Assembly: GCA_022616415.1 (NCBI GenBank)
Contig: JAKEEU010000323.1
Span: 1 to 64,000, forward strand
From: Candidatus Zhuqueibacterota bacterium
Lineage (GTDB): Bacteria; Zhuqueibacterota; Zhuqueibacteria; Zhuqueibacterales; Zhuqueibacteraceae
Reading direction: 5' to 3'
DNA: 64,000 nt
Numbering within the stretch: position 1 is the stretch's first letter; the number at the start of each line of letters is the position of its first letter. Of this stretch, positions 52,553 to 60,715 are shown one piece after another. The position numbers and the translations under genes were made by a program. The notes below the pieces were generated by a model. That model had not been told where the DNA came from. It saw nothing but the letters and a program-made list of their open reading frames with translations, and ran no database searches.

Positions 52553-54481
52553 CTATGGTGAATGCGCCCGGCACCAAAGCTCGAGCACGAGCAGCGACCA
52601 CAAGCGGTGCGAATGGTTGTGCACTTTGTGCCGGTGCTCATCCATCATGCGGGAAACCACCGCCGGGTCAAAAAAGCCGCGGCGGCGGACCGATTCGCTG
52701 GACAGATACTCGCGGAGCAGGGTCTGCACGGCGACGGAATCGCGCATCCAATTTTTCATCGGCACACTGTGGCCGAGCTTGTCTTTGCGGAAGACGATCT
52801 CGTCCGGCAGCTCGCCTTGCATGACTTTGTGCAGGATCACTTTGGTTTCGCCGTTCCTGCCGATTTTCAAGGCGCTGGGAATGCGCGCGGCGTATTCCAC
52901 GAGCCGGTAATCAAGTAGTGGCATCCGCCCTTCGACGCCGAAATTTCTGATAAGCTCCATGCGGCGCAGATAAAATCCGACGACGCTGTAGTAATCGCCG
53001 TACAAAGTGACACTAAGATGATCCTGGCCGTCGGCTTCGTGATAAATCTCCAAAAGCTCGTGATAAGGATCGAAGCCGTTGACACGTTGGTGCAAATCCG
53101 GCAGACAAAGCTTCCGCAACTCTTCGGGCGTGTAATAAATGCGCCAGCGATTGCTGTAAAGCGACGCCGGAAATTTGCAACTGTACGAGAAGCGCTTGGC
53201 TTTGACGACTAAACTTTTCTTGGCGTCGGTGTCAGGCAAAAGCTGCAAGGTTTGGGTCAACGGCTGGCGAATGAACGCCGGGATTTTGCCGAACATATCG
53301 GCGGCGCGGTCGGCAAGATAAACCGGATGGCCGCCGAAAAGCTCGTCGCCGCCGTCGCCGGTCAGCACGTAATCCGCATGCTCGCGCACGCGCGAACCAA
53401 GCAGATACGAAGCCACTTCGATGCCGATGTCAGAAAACGGCTCTTGCGACGCACGCGCGATGTTGCTGATGAGCTTCGTCTCTTCGGCGGGAAACGGAAT
53501 CTCGTGATGTTGCGTGTTGTAGCGCTCGGACATGACGCGGGCGTAGTGCGACTCGTCGTAGGTCTTGCCAAAACAGCGAAAGGAAAATGTGGATATCGGT
53601 GCCTGCAATACGGTGTGCATGAAATGGACGATGGAACTCGAATCCATGCCGCCGCTGAGAAACGCGCCGGGGCGAAACTTGTCGCCGGCCAAACGCAAAC
53701 GCACCGCATCCAACATCAATTCGATCAGCTCTTGCTTGTAGGTGGCTTCGTCTTTTTCAAACGGCGCGGCGAACGAGAGCCGCCAATACGGTTCAATGGT
53801 AAATTTGCCGTTTTCAATTTTGATATAACAACCGGGCCGCAAGCTGTGGACATTTTCAAAAAACGTGTCGTAGCCGGGGTTGTAATTGAACAACAGGTAA
53901 CGTTGCAGCACACCGAGGTTGAGCTGGCGCCCGACCTGCGGCACATGGGTCAAGCGCTGTAATCGGCTGGCAAAATAAAGCACACCATCTTTGCGGCAAT
54001 AGTAAACCGGCTCGATGCCCAAATGGTCACGCACGAGATAGAAACACTGTTTGGGCGCATCCCAAACGGCCAAGATGAAATTGCCATTGAACTCGCGGAA
54101 CGCTTTGGTGCCGATCTGGTCATAAGCCTGCCAAACGACTTCGGCATCGTTACCGGCCTCGGCCTTTTTTTCACTTGCGGCGTATTGTGACCGTAATTCT
54201 GCACGATTAAAAATGCTGCCGAACAGCACGGCGAAGCTGCTGCTCTTTTTATCTTCGTACACGCTCGCGTTGGTATCAAGCGTCGGAACACCGGCTGGCC
54301 GCAAGCCAACTGCAACATCCTTAGCCATGAGAACCGTCAGCCGCTGATCGATCTCGCGCTCGTCGAGAAAGTATTTGCTTACCGCACCTCGTTGTGCATT
54401 GACGTCAGCAATGGTTCTATTAGCAGGGTTTTCTCCTGCCGCAGTTGTAAAAAGAGATTTTCCGACGACTCCGAAGATCAT
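52553..54481 (-). CDS. Asparagine synthase-like protein lacking the catalytic Cys2
   Basis: 642 residues. The N-terminal glutaminase-like domain begins MIFGVVGK instead of M-C-G-I-x-G, so the N-terminal nucleophilic Cys is absent, although downstream features (SFAVLFGSIFNRAEL, FNGNFILAVWD, LVRDHLGIEPVYY) remain. The synthase domain has the ATP pyrophosphatase loop GAFLSGGMDSSS and TGDGGDELFGGHPVYL. Loss of Cys2 is typical of asparagine-synthase-like proteins in peptide and glycan modification that use ammonia or another amine rather than glutamine. Its paralog at 61906-63810 keeps Cys2. Probably forms an amide on a sugar acid, peptide or lipid-linked substrate. Confidence 0.87.
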   Translation of the reverse strand: MIFGVVGKSLFTTAAGENPANRTIADVNAQRGAVSKYFLDEREIDQRLTVLMAKDVAVGLRPAGVPTLDTNASVYEDKKSSSFAVLFGSIFNRAELRSQYAASEKKAEAGNDAEVVWQAYDQIGTKAFREFNGNFILAVWDAPKQCFYLVRDHLGIEPVYYCRKDGVLYFASRLQRLTHVPQVGRQLNLGVLQRYLLFNYNPGYDTFFENVHSLRPGCYIKIENGKFTIEPYWRLSFAAPFEKDEATYKQELIELMLDAVRLRLAGDKFRPGAFLSGGMDSSSIVHFMHTVLQAPISTFSFRCFGKTYDESHYARVMSERYNTQHHEIPFPAEETKLISNIARASQEPFSDIGIEVASYLLGSRVREHADYVLTGDGGDELFGGHPVYLADRAADMFGKIPAFIRQPLTQTLQLLPDTDAKKSLVVKAKRFSYSCKFPASLYSNRWRIYYTPEELRKLCLPDLHQRVNGFDPYHELLEIYHEADGQDHLSVTLYGDYYSVVGFYLRRMELIRNFGVEGRMPLLDYRLVEYAARIPSALKIGRNGETKVILHKVMQGELPDEIVFRKDKLGHSVPMKNWMRDSVAVQTLLREYLSSESVRRRGFFDPAVVSRMMDEHRHKVHNHSHRLWSLLVLELWCRAHSP

Positions 54482-54570
54482 GAGACTAAAAATTTGGTAA
54501 ACGCCTCATTCTTATACATCAAAATATCAAAACATCAGATAAAAGTTCAGTGAACCCCGTGTTACAACTG

Positions 54571-54638
54571 TCATTCTGGAAGAATCTTTTTTGAATCCAA
54601 TCCGACTGATCGATTTAAAAAAGATTTCTTCGGAATGA
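54571..54638. repeat. Imperfect inverted repeat upstream of the Cys2-less asparagine synthase
   Basis: Arms 54571-54592 and 54617-54638 (TCATTCTGGAAGAATC / GATTTCTTCGGAATGA, with T6 and A6 runs inside) pair with one small offset. The words TCATTC and CGGAATGA resemble a repeat common in other bacteria. It lies 90 bases upstream of the gene at 52553-54481 and 3' of the unknown gene at 54680-55393. Confidence 0.5.
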
Positions 54639-54679
54639 TACGTAGTTTGGTGAACATTCACAACATCGGCATTATAACG

Positions 54680-55393
54680 TTAATCACCGCTTGCTACGCT
54701 TACTGCATGACAAGCAAAAAATATTTTATTTTGTCTATATTTTTTTGGTATCCACTCAGGATGTTTTTCCAACACACTTGCCACTTCAGGGTATCTTTTG
54801 AGCAAATCAGTATCACGAAACAAACCCGAAATTCTGGACATCGCTGTTCTAGCAGGAAGACGAAACGATGTATGTTTCCAAGAACCAGAAATTGCCTGCT
54901 TGGTTCTCGTGATTACCTGCTGTGCAATACTACCTGCCGTGATGACATGATCGAGCTTGATAATTGGGATCAACTCAATCCATAATTTGATCGAGCGCTC
55001 AATCAACTCATTTGAGGGATTCGTATTGTTTTTGGTTGTAGTGACTTGAGACCACAATACGGCATTTGAAGCAGCAGTGTTCTCAGCTTTAGCATCAAAG
55101 ACTGATTCAACAGCCAGTTTCAATGAAGCGTCATCCCAAGGAGCAATCCCAAGATCACCTACTCCATTCGACCTATATAAACGTTTTATTCTCTCGTCGG
55201 AAGAAAGGTTTTTCAGTTCATTCACATAAGCTGAATTGCTTCTTGATAAATTTTGTGCTTCGGCTAATACAAGTATTCCGTTCCAGGCATCCGGAAAATA
55301 AGGAATATAAGGCTCGCTTATAACTACGCCAGTATCCGACACAATGATATGGCGTTTACAAATTTCAACTAATTTGTCAATTGTTTTATACAT
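54680..55393 (-). CDS. Protein of unknown function, AT-rich gene
   Basis: 237 residues, no signal peptide or membrane helix. I do not recognise the family with confidence. Blocks such as PYIPYFPDAWNGILVLAEAQN near residues 27-48 and GIAPWDD near 103 recall the shape of uracil-DNA-glycosylase-like small proteins, but conserved catalytic motifs cannot be confirmed. ELIPIIKLDHVITAGSIAQQVI and the basic C-terminus (WIPKKYRQNKIFF) suggest a soluble nucleic-acid or nucleotide-related protein. It is visibly more AT-rich than its neighbours and unrelated to polysaccharide synthesis, so it may be a recent insertion. It ends 198 bases before the asparagine synthase-like start. Confidence 0.55.
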   Translation of the reverse strand: MYKTIDKLVEICKRHIIVSDTGVVISEPYIPYFPDAWNGILVLAEAQNLSRSNSAYVNELKNLSSDERIKRLYRSNGVGDLGIAPWDDASLKLAVESVFDAKAENTAASNAVLWSQVTTTKNNTNPSNELIERSIKLWIELIPIIKLDHVITAGSIAQQVITRTKQAISGSWKHTSFRLPARTAMSRISGLFRDTDLLKRYPEVASVLEKHPEWIPKKYRQNKIFFACHAVSVASGD

Positions 55394-55399
55394 ATTTTT

Positions 55400-56623
55400 C
55401 TAACTCCGTGCTACCCGACTCAAGAACCGCGGCAAATTCGCCTGGATTTTTATTTGCAAAATTTCTCGCAGTCTTTTGCGCCCTTCGCCGGGCAGCCGAT
55501 AAATATATTGATCTTCAATGCGCGGCACGTAAAACAAATCCTCTCCGGCATGATTGCTCGCGCGCTCCGGGACGATGCCCCAATAGTTCACGCGGTAACC
55601 GGCGCGGCAGGATTGCTCGACAGCGAGATCACTGCCCAAGAACCAAGGGTAACAGAGCTGATCGACCTTCTTTCCTGGCAGGCGTGCTTCGATCATTTGT
55701 TTGGCTTGCTGCAAATCCTGCCAAATGGTTTGAGTCTGCTCATCACGCTTCTCAAATTCGCCATTTTGCCGAGCATGTTGGCAGACCTGTGTAAGTTGTT
55801 GGCGCCAGTCACGGCGCGCAAAAAATTTTTCATTGCCATGTTTGGCCACGTATTCGACGCATGCCTGGCGTGCGGCTTCGTCATCAAAATATTGCGGTTT
55901 GCCGGCCATGCGCGGCTCGGTGCGATAGACCGGCGTGCCCCACGGCATTTGCCGGCCAAAATTCAATTCGCCGTTGACGCGATAAACCGGCACGTTGATA
56001 TTGGCGAAAAAATAAAAATCATACCGCGGGTGAATGAAATCCACAAGCTGGGAAGATACGCACACGAGATGATGGTGCAACGTGTGCGATTGGAAATCAA
56101 TCACGCCACTTTTATGCATTTCAACAATCTCCTGCCACGAGCAAAGCGGGAAATCGCTGCGCTCACGCGCTACGAGCGCTTCTGCAGATACGCGATTTTT
56201 CTCATAATCAGCGTAAGCCGGCGTTTCCGGCGCTTGCTCCGGAATACAGCCGGGAATAATGAAGCTGACAGCGCAAAAGCCGTATTTGCGTAACAGCGGA
56301 TAAGCCACCGTCCACAACGTGGCGGTGCCGTCGTCAAAGGTCAATAAAACACTCCGCTCGGGAATATCGCGCTCACCGGCGATGGCGGCGCTAAATGCTT
56401 CGCCGGTGAGGGTGCGATAGTTATTGCATGATAGAAATTTCAATTTCTCTTCAAACGAACGCGGCTCGGCAGAATGAAAGGTGAAGACGGGAATTTCATT
56501 CTGCAACGGTTTGGGATGCCGGTCGAACATGAACGCCGGATAATTTCGCCGCAGCAAGGCCAGCAAATCCGGCACGTTTTTGCGATAGCTCCAACGGAGT
56601 TTGTTAAGCAGAGTCGAGAGCAT
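55400..56623 (-). CDS. Polysaccharide deacetylase-family protein
   Basis: 407 residues. CE4 motifs: VLLTFDDGTATLW (around residue 93-105), FQSHTLHHHLV for the metal His pair, and a later CYPWFLGSD. The central insertion between these motifs (residues about 190-320) is longer than in minimal CE4 enzymes, with no recognised extra domain. ERSVLLTFDDG lies about 15 residues further in than in the first deacetylase (11706-12506). No signal peptide. Likely deacetylates a sugar of the locus polysaccharide. Confidence 0.8.
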   Translation of the reverse strand: MLSTLLNKLRWSYRKNVPDLLALLRRNYPAFMFDRHPKPLQNEIPVFTFHSAEPRSFEEKLKFLSCNNYRTLTGEAFSAAIAGERDIPERSVLLTFDDGTATLWTVAYPLLRKYGFCAVSFIIPGCIPEQAPETPAYADYEKNRVSAEALVARERSDFPLCSWQEIVEMHKSGVIDFQSHTLHHHLVCVSSQLVDFIHPRYDFYFFANINVPVYRVNGELNFGRQMPWGTPVYRTEPRMAGKPQYFDDEAARQACVEYVAKHGNEKFFARRDWRQQLTQVCQHARQNGEFEKRDEQTQTIWQDLQQAKQMIEARLPGKKVDQLCYPWFLGSDLAVEQSCRAGYRVNYWGIVPERASNHAGEDLFYVPRIEDQYIYRLPGEGRKRLREILQIKIQANLPRFLSRVARS

Positions 56624-56639
56624 ATTTACATTTTTAAGT

Positions 56640-56658
56640 CCCAGTCGGGCCGACTGGG
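56640..56658. repeat. 19-bp palindrome (family member 1)
   Basis: CCCAGTCGG-G-CCGACTGGG: 9-bp arms with one central base, followed by TTAC. It lies 17 bases 5' of the deacetylase start and 3' of the neighbouring GT4 gene stop (56659). Confidence 0.7.
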
Positions 56659-57789
56659 TTACGCGCGGCCATTTCGATTCGACAGCATTTCCGTGTAAAG
56701 CGCCTCCAACGCTCGCACGTTTCGTTCAATACTAAAATCCTGGCTGCGTTGGCGAGCGGCGTTTGCCAAGTGGTACCGCAGTGGCGGATTTTTGAGCAAT
56801 CGCACCAACGCCGTCGCCAGGGCGGCGCTGTCTGCCGGCGGCACCAGCAGTCCGTTCTCCTCGTGCTGTATCATTTCTTTCATCGCGCCAACGCTCGTCG
56901 CCACGACCGCCTTGCCGGCGGCCATTGCTTCGGCCAGTGCCAACGGGAAACCCTCGGTTAAAGAGGCCATGACAGCAATCTCCATGGCGGCAAAGGCCAC
57001 GGCAACTTCGGAGACAAAGCCGGCAAAATACAATTTGCCATCGAGGCCGAGATTTTTCGCTAATCGTTCAAGCGTGTCACGCTGGGGTCCATCTCCGGCG
57101 ATAATAAATCGGGCGTCCGGAAACTCACGAAGCACTGGTGATGCGGCTTCGATGAAATAACGATTGCCTTTTTCTTCGCGCAAGCGGGTTACGGTGCCAA
57201 TCAGCAGGTGGTGGTCAGCAATGCCAAATCGCTCACGGAAGGCCCTCACCTTATCCGCCTCGGCGGTTTTAAAGTTATTGAGATCGACGCCATTCCAGAT
57301 CACTCGAATCTTGTCCGGGGACACGGAGCGGCCGCGGATCATGAATTCCCTCACGTTCGCGCTAACGCCAACGGCCACGTCGGTTTTGGGGCGCAGCAGC
57401 CAATCCATGGCGTATTGATGCGGGAGAACTTTGAGCACGGCATGTTCATGCATGACAGAGGGAATGCCACATTTGCGGGCAGCGAAGCGGCCAAAATTGG
57501 CCGCGCTGTATCCATGCAAGTGCAGCAAATCGATTTTCTCCTGCCGGATCAAATTCGCCAGAGCGCCGACATTGGCGAATGAGTACTTGCCTTTGTTAAT
57601 ATAGAAGAGCCGGAAGCCTTTGGCTTCGAGGCATTTTCCACCAACATCGGAGGCGCGCAAAACGGCGACCATCACCTCAAAGCGCCGGCTGTCGCGGTGC
57701 TTGATCCAATCGATCAAACATTGAGCGCAACTGCTCGGGTTCACCCCGTCCATGCTGAGCTTGTCGATGACGTGAAGAATTCTGTGCAT
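56659..57789 (-). CDS. GT4-family glycosyltransferase
   Basis: 376 residues from ATG 57789, which overlaps the acyltransferase stop by one base (TGATG); a GTG one codon upstream is less likely. HRILHVIDKLSMDGVNPS, LLHLHGYSAANFGRFAA, VIWNGVDLNNF, VTRLREEKGNRYFIEA, GDGPQRDTLERLAK and the donor block TEGFPLALAEAMAAGKAVVATS (E-x7-E intact) are all standard GT4. Expected role: addition of one sugar to the locus glycan. A palindrome lies one base after its stop codon. Confidence 0.9.
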   Translation of the reverse strand: MHRILHVIDKLSMDGVNPSSCAQCLIDWIKHRDSRRFEVMVAVLRASDVGGKCLEAKGFRLFYINKGKYSFANVGALANLIRQEKIDLLHLHGYSAANFGRFAARKCGIPSVMHEHAVLKVLPHQYAMDWLLRPKTDVAVGVSANVREFMIRGRSVSPDKIRVIWNGVDLNNFKTAEADKVRAFRERFGIADHHLLIGTVTRLREEKGNRYFIEAASPVLREFPDARFIIAGDGPQRDTLERLAKNLGLDGKLYFAGFVSEVAVAFAAMEIAVMASLTEGFPLALAEAMAAGKAVVATSVGAMKEMIQHEENGLLVPPADSAALATALVRLLKNPPLRYHLANAARQRSQDFSIERNVRALEALYTEMLSNRNGRA

Positions 57790-58661
57790 CACGCATTCAC
57801 CTCTTGCCGCGCCTCTGTTTCACGGCGATCCTTGAAAACTCTTGCCGGCGAGCCAGCCGCGATTTTCCAATCCGGAACGTCTTTGTTGACGACGGCGCCA
57901 GCGCCGATAATACATTCTTTACCGATACGTACGCCGTCGAAGATCACCGCGTGAGCGCCAACCCAGGTGTTGTCGTCCACTGCGATACCCTGACTCGAAC
58001 GCTCTTGATAGAGTATGGGAATGTCGATGCGGTCAAACCGATGCGTGCCGCCGACGAGATAAACATAAGCGGCCATCAGGGCATTCTTGCCAACGCGCAC
58101 CCGGCTCGCGGAGTAAATTTCACAGTTGAAACCGAGATTGGCGTTATCATCGATGATGATGTCACCGTTTTTGCAACTCAAGATGGTGTTGCGTCCTACA
58201 AAGACGCCGTTGCCAATCGTAATGCCGTTGTTCGATTCCCCCTTGGCATCGAGCACCACATTGTCGTCGATCACGACGTTGTCGCAGATTTGTATTTTTC
58301 GCGGGTGACGCAGCACGACGTTGGCGCCAAATGTGACGTTGCGCCCAACTCGGCCCAACAAAAGCGGATAAAGCTTGCTCCGCAGGAGCAACCCCAGCGC
58401 GCCGGGCGGCCAACTCACGAACGTAGTGATCAATTCATATTTGATCAAAAACCACGTGCTGCTCTCGCCGAGTATCAGTTCTTTATATTTTGCCAGTTTC
58501 GATTTTTTAGCATCGAAAAGCTCTTTCTGGATTTCGACGTTGTCACGTTCGGACTGGCCGTTGGTGTTGCTCGCCGTGCTGCCCTGAGTCGGTAAAGGCG
58601 CAGACGGGCCGTCTGGGTTACTGTTGTCGCCAGGTGGTGCTGAATTAACAGACTTGTTCAC
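57789..58661 (-). CDS. Hexapeptide-repeat (LbH) acyltransferase with repeat-derived N-terminus
   Basis: 290 residues with a GTG start at 58661. A disordered, Ser/Asn/Pro-rich segment of about 45 residues is followed by a helix and then left-handed beta-helix repeats (from about 105; blocks ICDNVVIDDNVVLDAKG, ITIGNGVFVGRNTILS, IIDDNANLGFNCEIYS, VDDNTWVGAHAVIFDGVRIGKECIIGAGAVVNKDVP). The last blocks match NeuD/WbbJ-type O- or N-acetyltransferases using acetyl-CoA. Residues about 15-21 (NPDGPSA) are encoded by a palindrome of the 19-bp family (58601-58615), and no later in-frame ATG/GTG/TTG lies before the LbH domain, so that repeat is probably translated. Confidence 0.87.
   Translation of the reverse strand: MNKSVNSAPPGDNSNPDGPSAPLPTQGSTASNTNGQSERDNVEIQKELFDAKKSKLAKYKELILGESSTWFLIKYELITTFVSWPPGALGLLLRSKLYPLLLGRVGRNVTFGANVVLRHPRKIQICDNVVIDDNVVLDAKGESNNGITIGNGVFVGRNTILSCKNGDIIIDDNANLGFNCEIYSASRVRVGKNALMAAYVYLVGGTHRFDRIDIPILYQERSSQGIAVDDNTWVGAHAVIFDGVRIGKECIIGAGAVVNKDVPDWKIAAGSPARVFKDRRETEARQEVNA
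58601..58615. repeat. Palindrome of the 19-bp family inside a coding sequence (member 2)
   Basis: CAGACGG-G-CCGTCTG, followed by GGTTAC; identical core to the copy at 60692-60710, with one outer position changed (GC instead of CC). It lies in the N-terminal coding part of the acyltransferase gene and would add a short extra peptide. Confidence 0.65.
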
Positions 58662-58686
58662 GGGCTATCTTTTCCATTTTTAAAAG

Positions 58687-58705
58687 CCCAGACCGGCGGT
58701 CTGGG
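58687..58705. repeat. 19-bp palindrome (family member 3)
   Basis: CCCAGACCG-G-CGGTCTGGG, preceded by AAAAG and followed by TTAC, lying immediately 3' of the epimerase stop at 58706 and 26 bases 5' of the acyltransferase start. Confidence 0.72.
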
Positions 58706-59701
58706 TTACAACAAATTGTTGGTGCGATACCAATCGGCGGTTATGCGCAGACCGGTGTCGAGATCGACTTGTGGTTGGTAACCAAGCAAGCGTTTGGCTT
58801 TCGAAATATCAAAGGCGCGGTCTTTGATGAAAAAGTCGACGCGCCGGCGATAGATCGGGGGTTCGATGCCGAAAGGGCGGCAAACAATTTCGCACAACAA
58901 TCCGGCAAACCACACGGGCCATACCGGAAAATTTTTGCGCGGCACCGAAACATTCAAAGCTTTGGCAACGCGTTCGACCAGCTCGGCCAGCGTCAAATAT
59001 CCCTCGCCGCCTATCGTGAAAACTTCACCGATAGCCTCTTTTTTTTCGCCTGCGAGCAAAATTCCACGCACGAGATCTTCGACGTAAGTCAAGTGATAGA
59101 GCACGCGGCCCGAGCCCAGCATGCGAAACTTGCCGTTGTGAATGAATTTGAACAGTTTGAGAAAACGCATATCACCGGGGCCATAAATGCCGACCGGACG
59201 CACGACGACGCCGGGGAAATTGTGTTCTTGAAAAAAGCGCCGTGCCAGTTTCTCCCCCTGCATTTTGGTTTCCTGATAAACATCGCCCGGGTTAAATGGC
59301 GCCTCTTCAGTGGCCGGCGGATTCTTGATCTCGCCTTGCACGCCGACGGTGCTGCAATGCACGAAGCGCGTGACGTTGGCGCGCAAGGCGGCTTCCAAGA
59401 TGTTGCGCGTGCCCTCGACATTGACTTCCCAAAAATATTTCGACGGCACGCCTTCGGTACGATAAGCTGCAGCGATGTGATAAACGACTTCCACGCCATT
59501 GAGCGCCGTTGCCAATGCATCAACTGCCGAACCGTTAGCCAAATCGCCATAAACCGGCTCGACATCGATATTTTTGAGCAGGTCCAAATTGCTGCTTTGG
59601 CGCACGAGCGCCCGCACGCGATCACCGCGATTGACGAGGTGTTTACAAACATAACTGCCGGTAAAGCCGTTGGCTCCGGTTACTAAAACTGTCCGTGACA
59701 T
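58706..59701 (-). CDS. NAD-dependent epimerase/dehydratase
   Basis: 331 residues from ATG 59701, which has CAGGAACACG upstream; the frame continues to 59908 through the hairpin element but that part has no ribosome site. GANGFTGS at 9-16 binds NAD(P), and the catalytic Y142-x3-K146 pair (DVYQETK) is intact, unlike the other epimerase in this window (26206-27210). VHCSTVGVQG places Ser near 117. An NDP-sugar epimerase or reductase is expected; substrate unknown. Gene order with a methyltransferase upstream and an acetyltransferase downstream suits a modified-sugar branch. Confidence 0.88.
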   Translation of the reverse strand: MSRTVLVTGANGFTGSYVCKHLVNRGDRVRALVRQSSNLDLLKNIDVEPVYGDLANGSAVDALATALNGVEVVYHIAAAYRTEGVPSKYFWEVNVEGTRNILEAALRANVTRFVHCSTVGVQGEIKNPPATEEAPFNPGDVYQETKMQGEKLARRFFQEHNFPGVVVRPVGIYGPGDMRFLKLFKFIHNGKFRMLGSGRVLYHLTYVEDLVRGILLAGEKKEAIGEVFTIGGEGYLTLAELVERVAKALNVSVPRKNFPVWPVWFAGLLCEIVCRPFGIEPPIYRRRVDFFIKDRAFDISKAKRLLGYQPQVDLDTGLRITADWYRTNNLL

Positions 59702-59741
59702 CGTGTTCCTGTGTCTATCAAAACTTTTATCGCCGAGGGCG

Positions 59742-59785
59742 GAGGGCAGAGCGCTGAGGGTATTAGCCCTCAGCGCCATGCCCTC
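59742..59785. repeat. GC-rich inverted repeat with 6-nt loop
   Basis: GAGGGCAGAGCGCTGAGGG (59742-59760) and CCCTCAGCGCCATGCCCTC (59767-59785) pair at 17 of 19 positions around TATTAG. The word GCTGAGGGC recurs nearby in the same gap. It lies between the methyltransferase stop (59800) and the epimerase start (59701), where it would form a very stable RNA hairpin. Confidence 0.65.
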
Positions 59786-59799
59786 AGCCCTCAGCGCTT

Positions 59800-60636
59800 T
59801 CACTTTCGGCAATATGCCATCAAATGCCAACCGAGGGGGCTGACCAGAGGACGAGGGATGAGATTGAAGGCCGGCACAAAAATCCGGTTGTAGGCCAAAG
59901 CCTTCCATCCCTGGTGCAAACGGCTGGCGACCGGAAATCGCTCCGGAACGATTCGACTGGTGAAGAAAGGTGAGAGCAATTTTTTAAATTCGCCTATGGA
60001 ATATTTTTTTAACACCGGCGCATCTTCGTGCTCCAACTCGACTTTCATCACCAGCGAAAGCGCATGCAGCCATGAAATGCGGTTGTAAACCATCGCGATC
60101 GCCTGCCCGCCCGGTTTGAGCACGCGGTGCATTTCTTTCGCCATCATGTCCGCATGCGCAGTATATTGCAAAACGCCGTGCGCGTAGACGACGTCGAAAC
60201 TGTCGTCGTCAAACTCCAAAGCTTCACCATTCATGACGTGCAGCTCGGCGCGCAGGCCGCGCAGCGCAAAATTTTTTTGGGCCAATTGAATGGACTGCGG
60301 CGCCAAATCCACGCCGGTTACGCGCGCACCGCCTTTGGCGAAGCGGATCAAATCTATGCCGGCGCCGCAGCCGATCTCCAGCAGGCGCTGCCCGCGAAAA
60401 CCGTTGAAATCGACCACCTGCGGCAGATAACGCAATTTGTCGAAACGATATTCGTCGAGATCATCGAAGAAGCCTTTCGTGCCCACAGGATGCTTGGCCA
60501 CGGCAAGATCGTGAATGTGCGCGTTCCAATATTCGCGAATCGCGGCGAGCAAAGGATCGACCGAGGCGGCGTGAGACGCATCGGGAGCGTGAGGGCGTTT
60601 GGGTTTGATATGTTGGGCGGCGGCGATTTCTGACAT
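59800..60636 (-). CDS. Class I SAM-dependent methyltransferase
   Basis: 278 residues. LLEIGCGAGIDL (about residues 84-95) is motif I, followed by VTGVDLAPQSI, DSFDVVYAHGVLQYT and RVLKPGGQAIAMVYN, the full Methyltransf_11 pattern. The N-terminal ~80 residues contain an extra helical part with WNAHIHDLAVAKHPVGTKGFF, as in a sub-group found in glycan loci. The C-terminus is hydrophobic around LIPRPLVSPLGWH. Probably methylates a sugar or a lipid-linked precursor. It follows, in transcription order, the radical SAM gene with an 79-base gap holding a palindrome. Confidence 0.85.
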   Translation of the reverse strand: MSEIAAAQHIKPKRPHAPDASHAASVDPLLAAIREYWNAHIHDLAVAKHPVGTKGFFDDLDEYRFDKLRYLPQVVDFNGFRGQRLLEIGCGAGIDLIRFAKGGARVTGVDLAPQSIQLAQKNFALRGLRAELHVMNGEALEFDDDSFDVVYAHGVLQYTAHADMMAKEMHRVLKPGGQAIAMVYNRISWLHALSLVMKVELEHEDAPVLKKYSIGEFKKLLSPFFTSRIVPERFPVASRLHQGWKALAYNRIFVPAFNLIPRPLVSPLGWHLMAYCRK

Positions 60637-60691
60637 GCAGTTCTTTTATTTAAAATTGAAAACATACGAGTGGTCTGGGTTATGTTAAAAG

Positions 60692-60710
60692 CCCAGACGG
60701 GCCGTCTGGG
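60692..60710. repeat. 19-bp palindrome (family member 4)
   Basis: CCCAGACGG-G-CCGTCTGGG, preceded by TTAAAAG and followed by CTAC. A truncated half-copy (GGTCTGGGTTATGTTAAAAG) lies directly before it at 60672-60691. It sits between the radical SAM stop (60716) and the methyltransferase start (60636). Confidence 0.75.
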
Positions 60711-60715
60711 CTACG

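Noticed and set aside
58769-59686. Plus-strand open frame of 305 codons
   Set aside because: Antisense to the epimerase with intact NAD-binding and Y-x3-K motifs.
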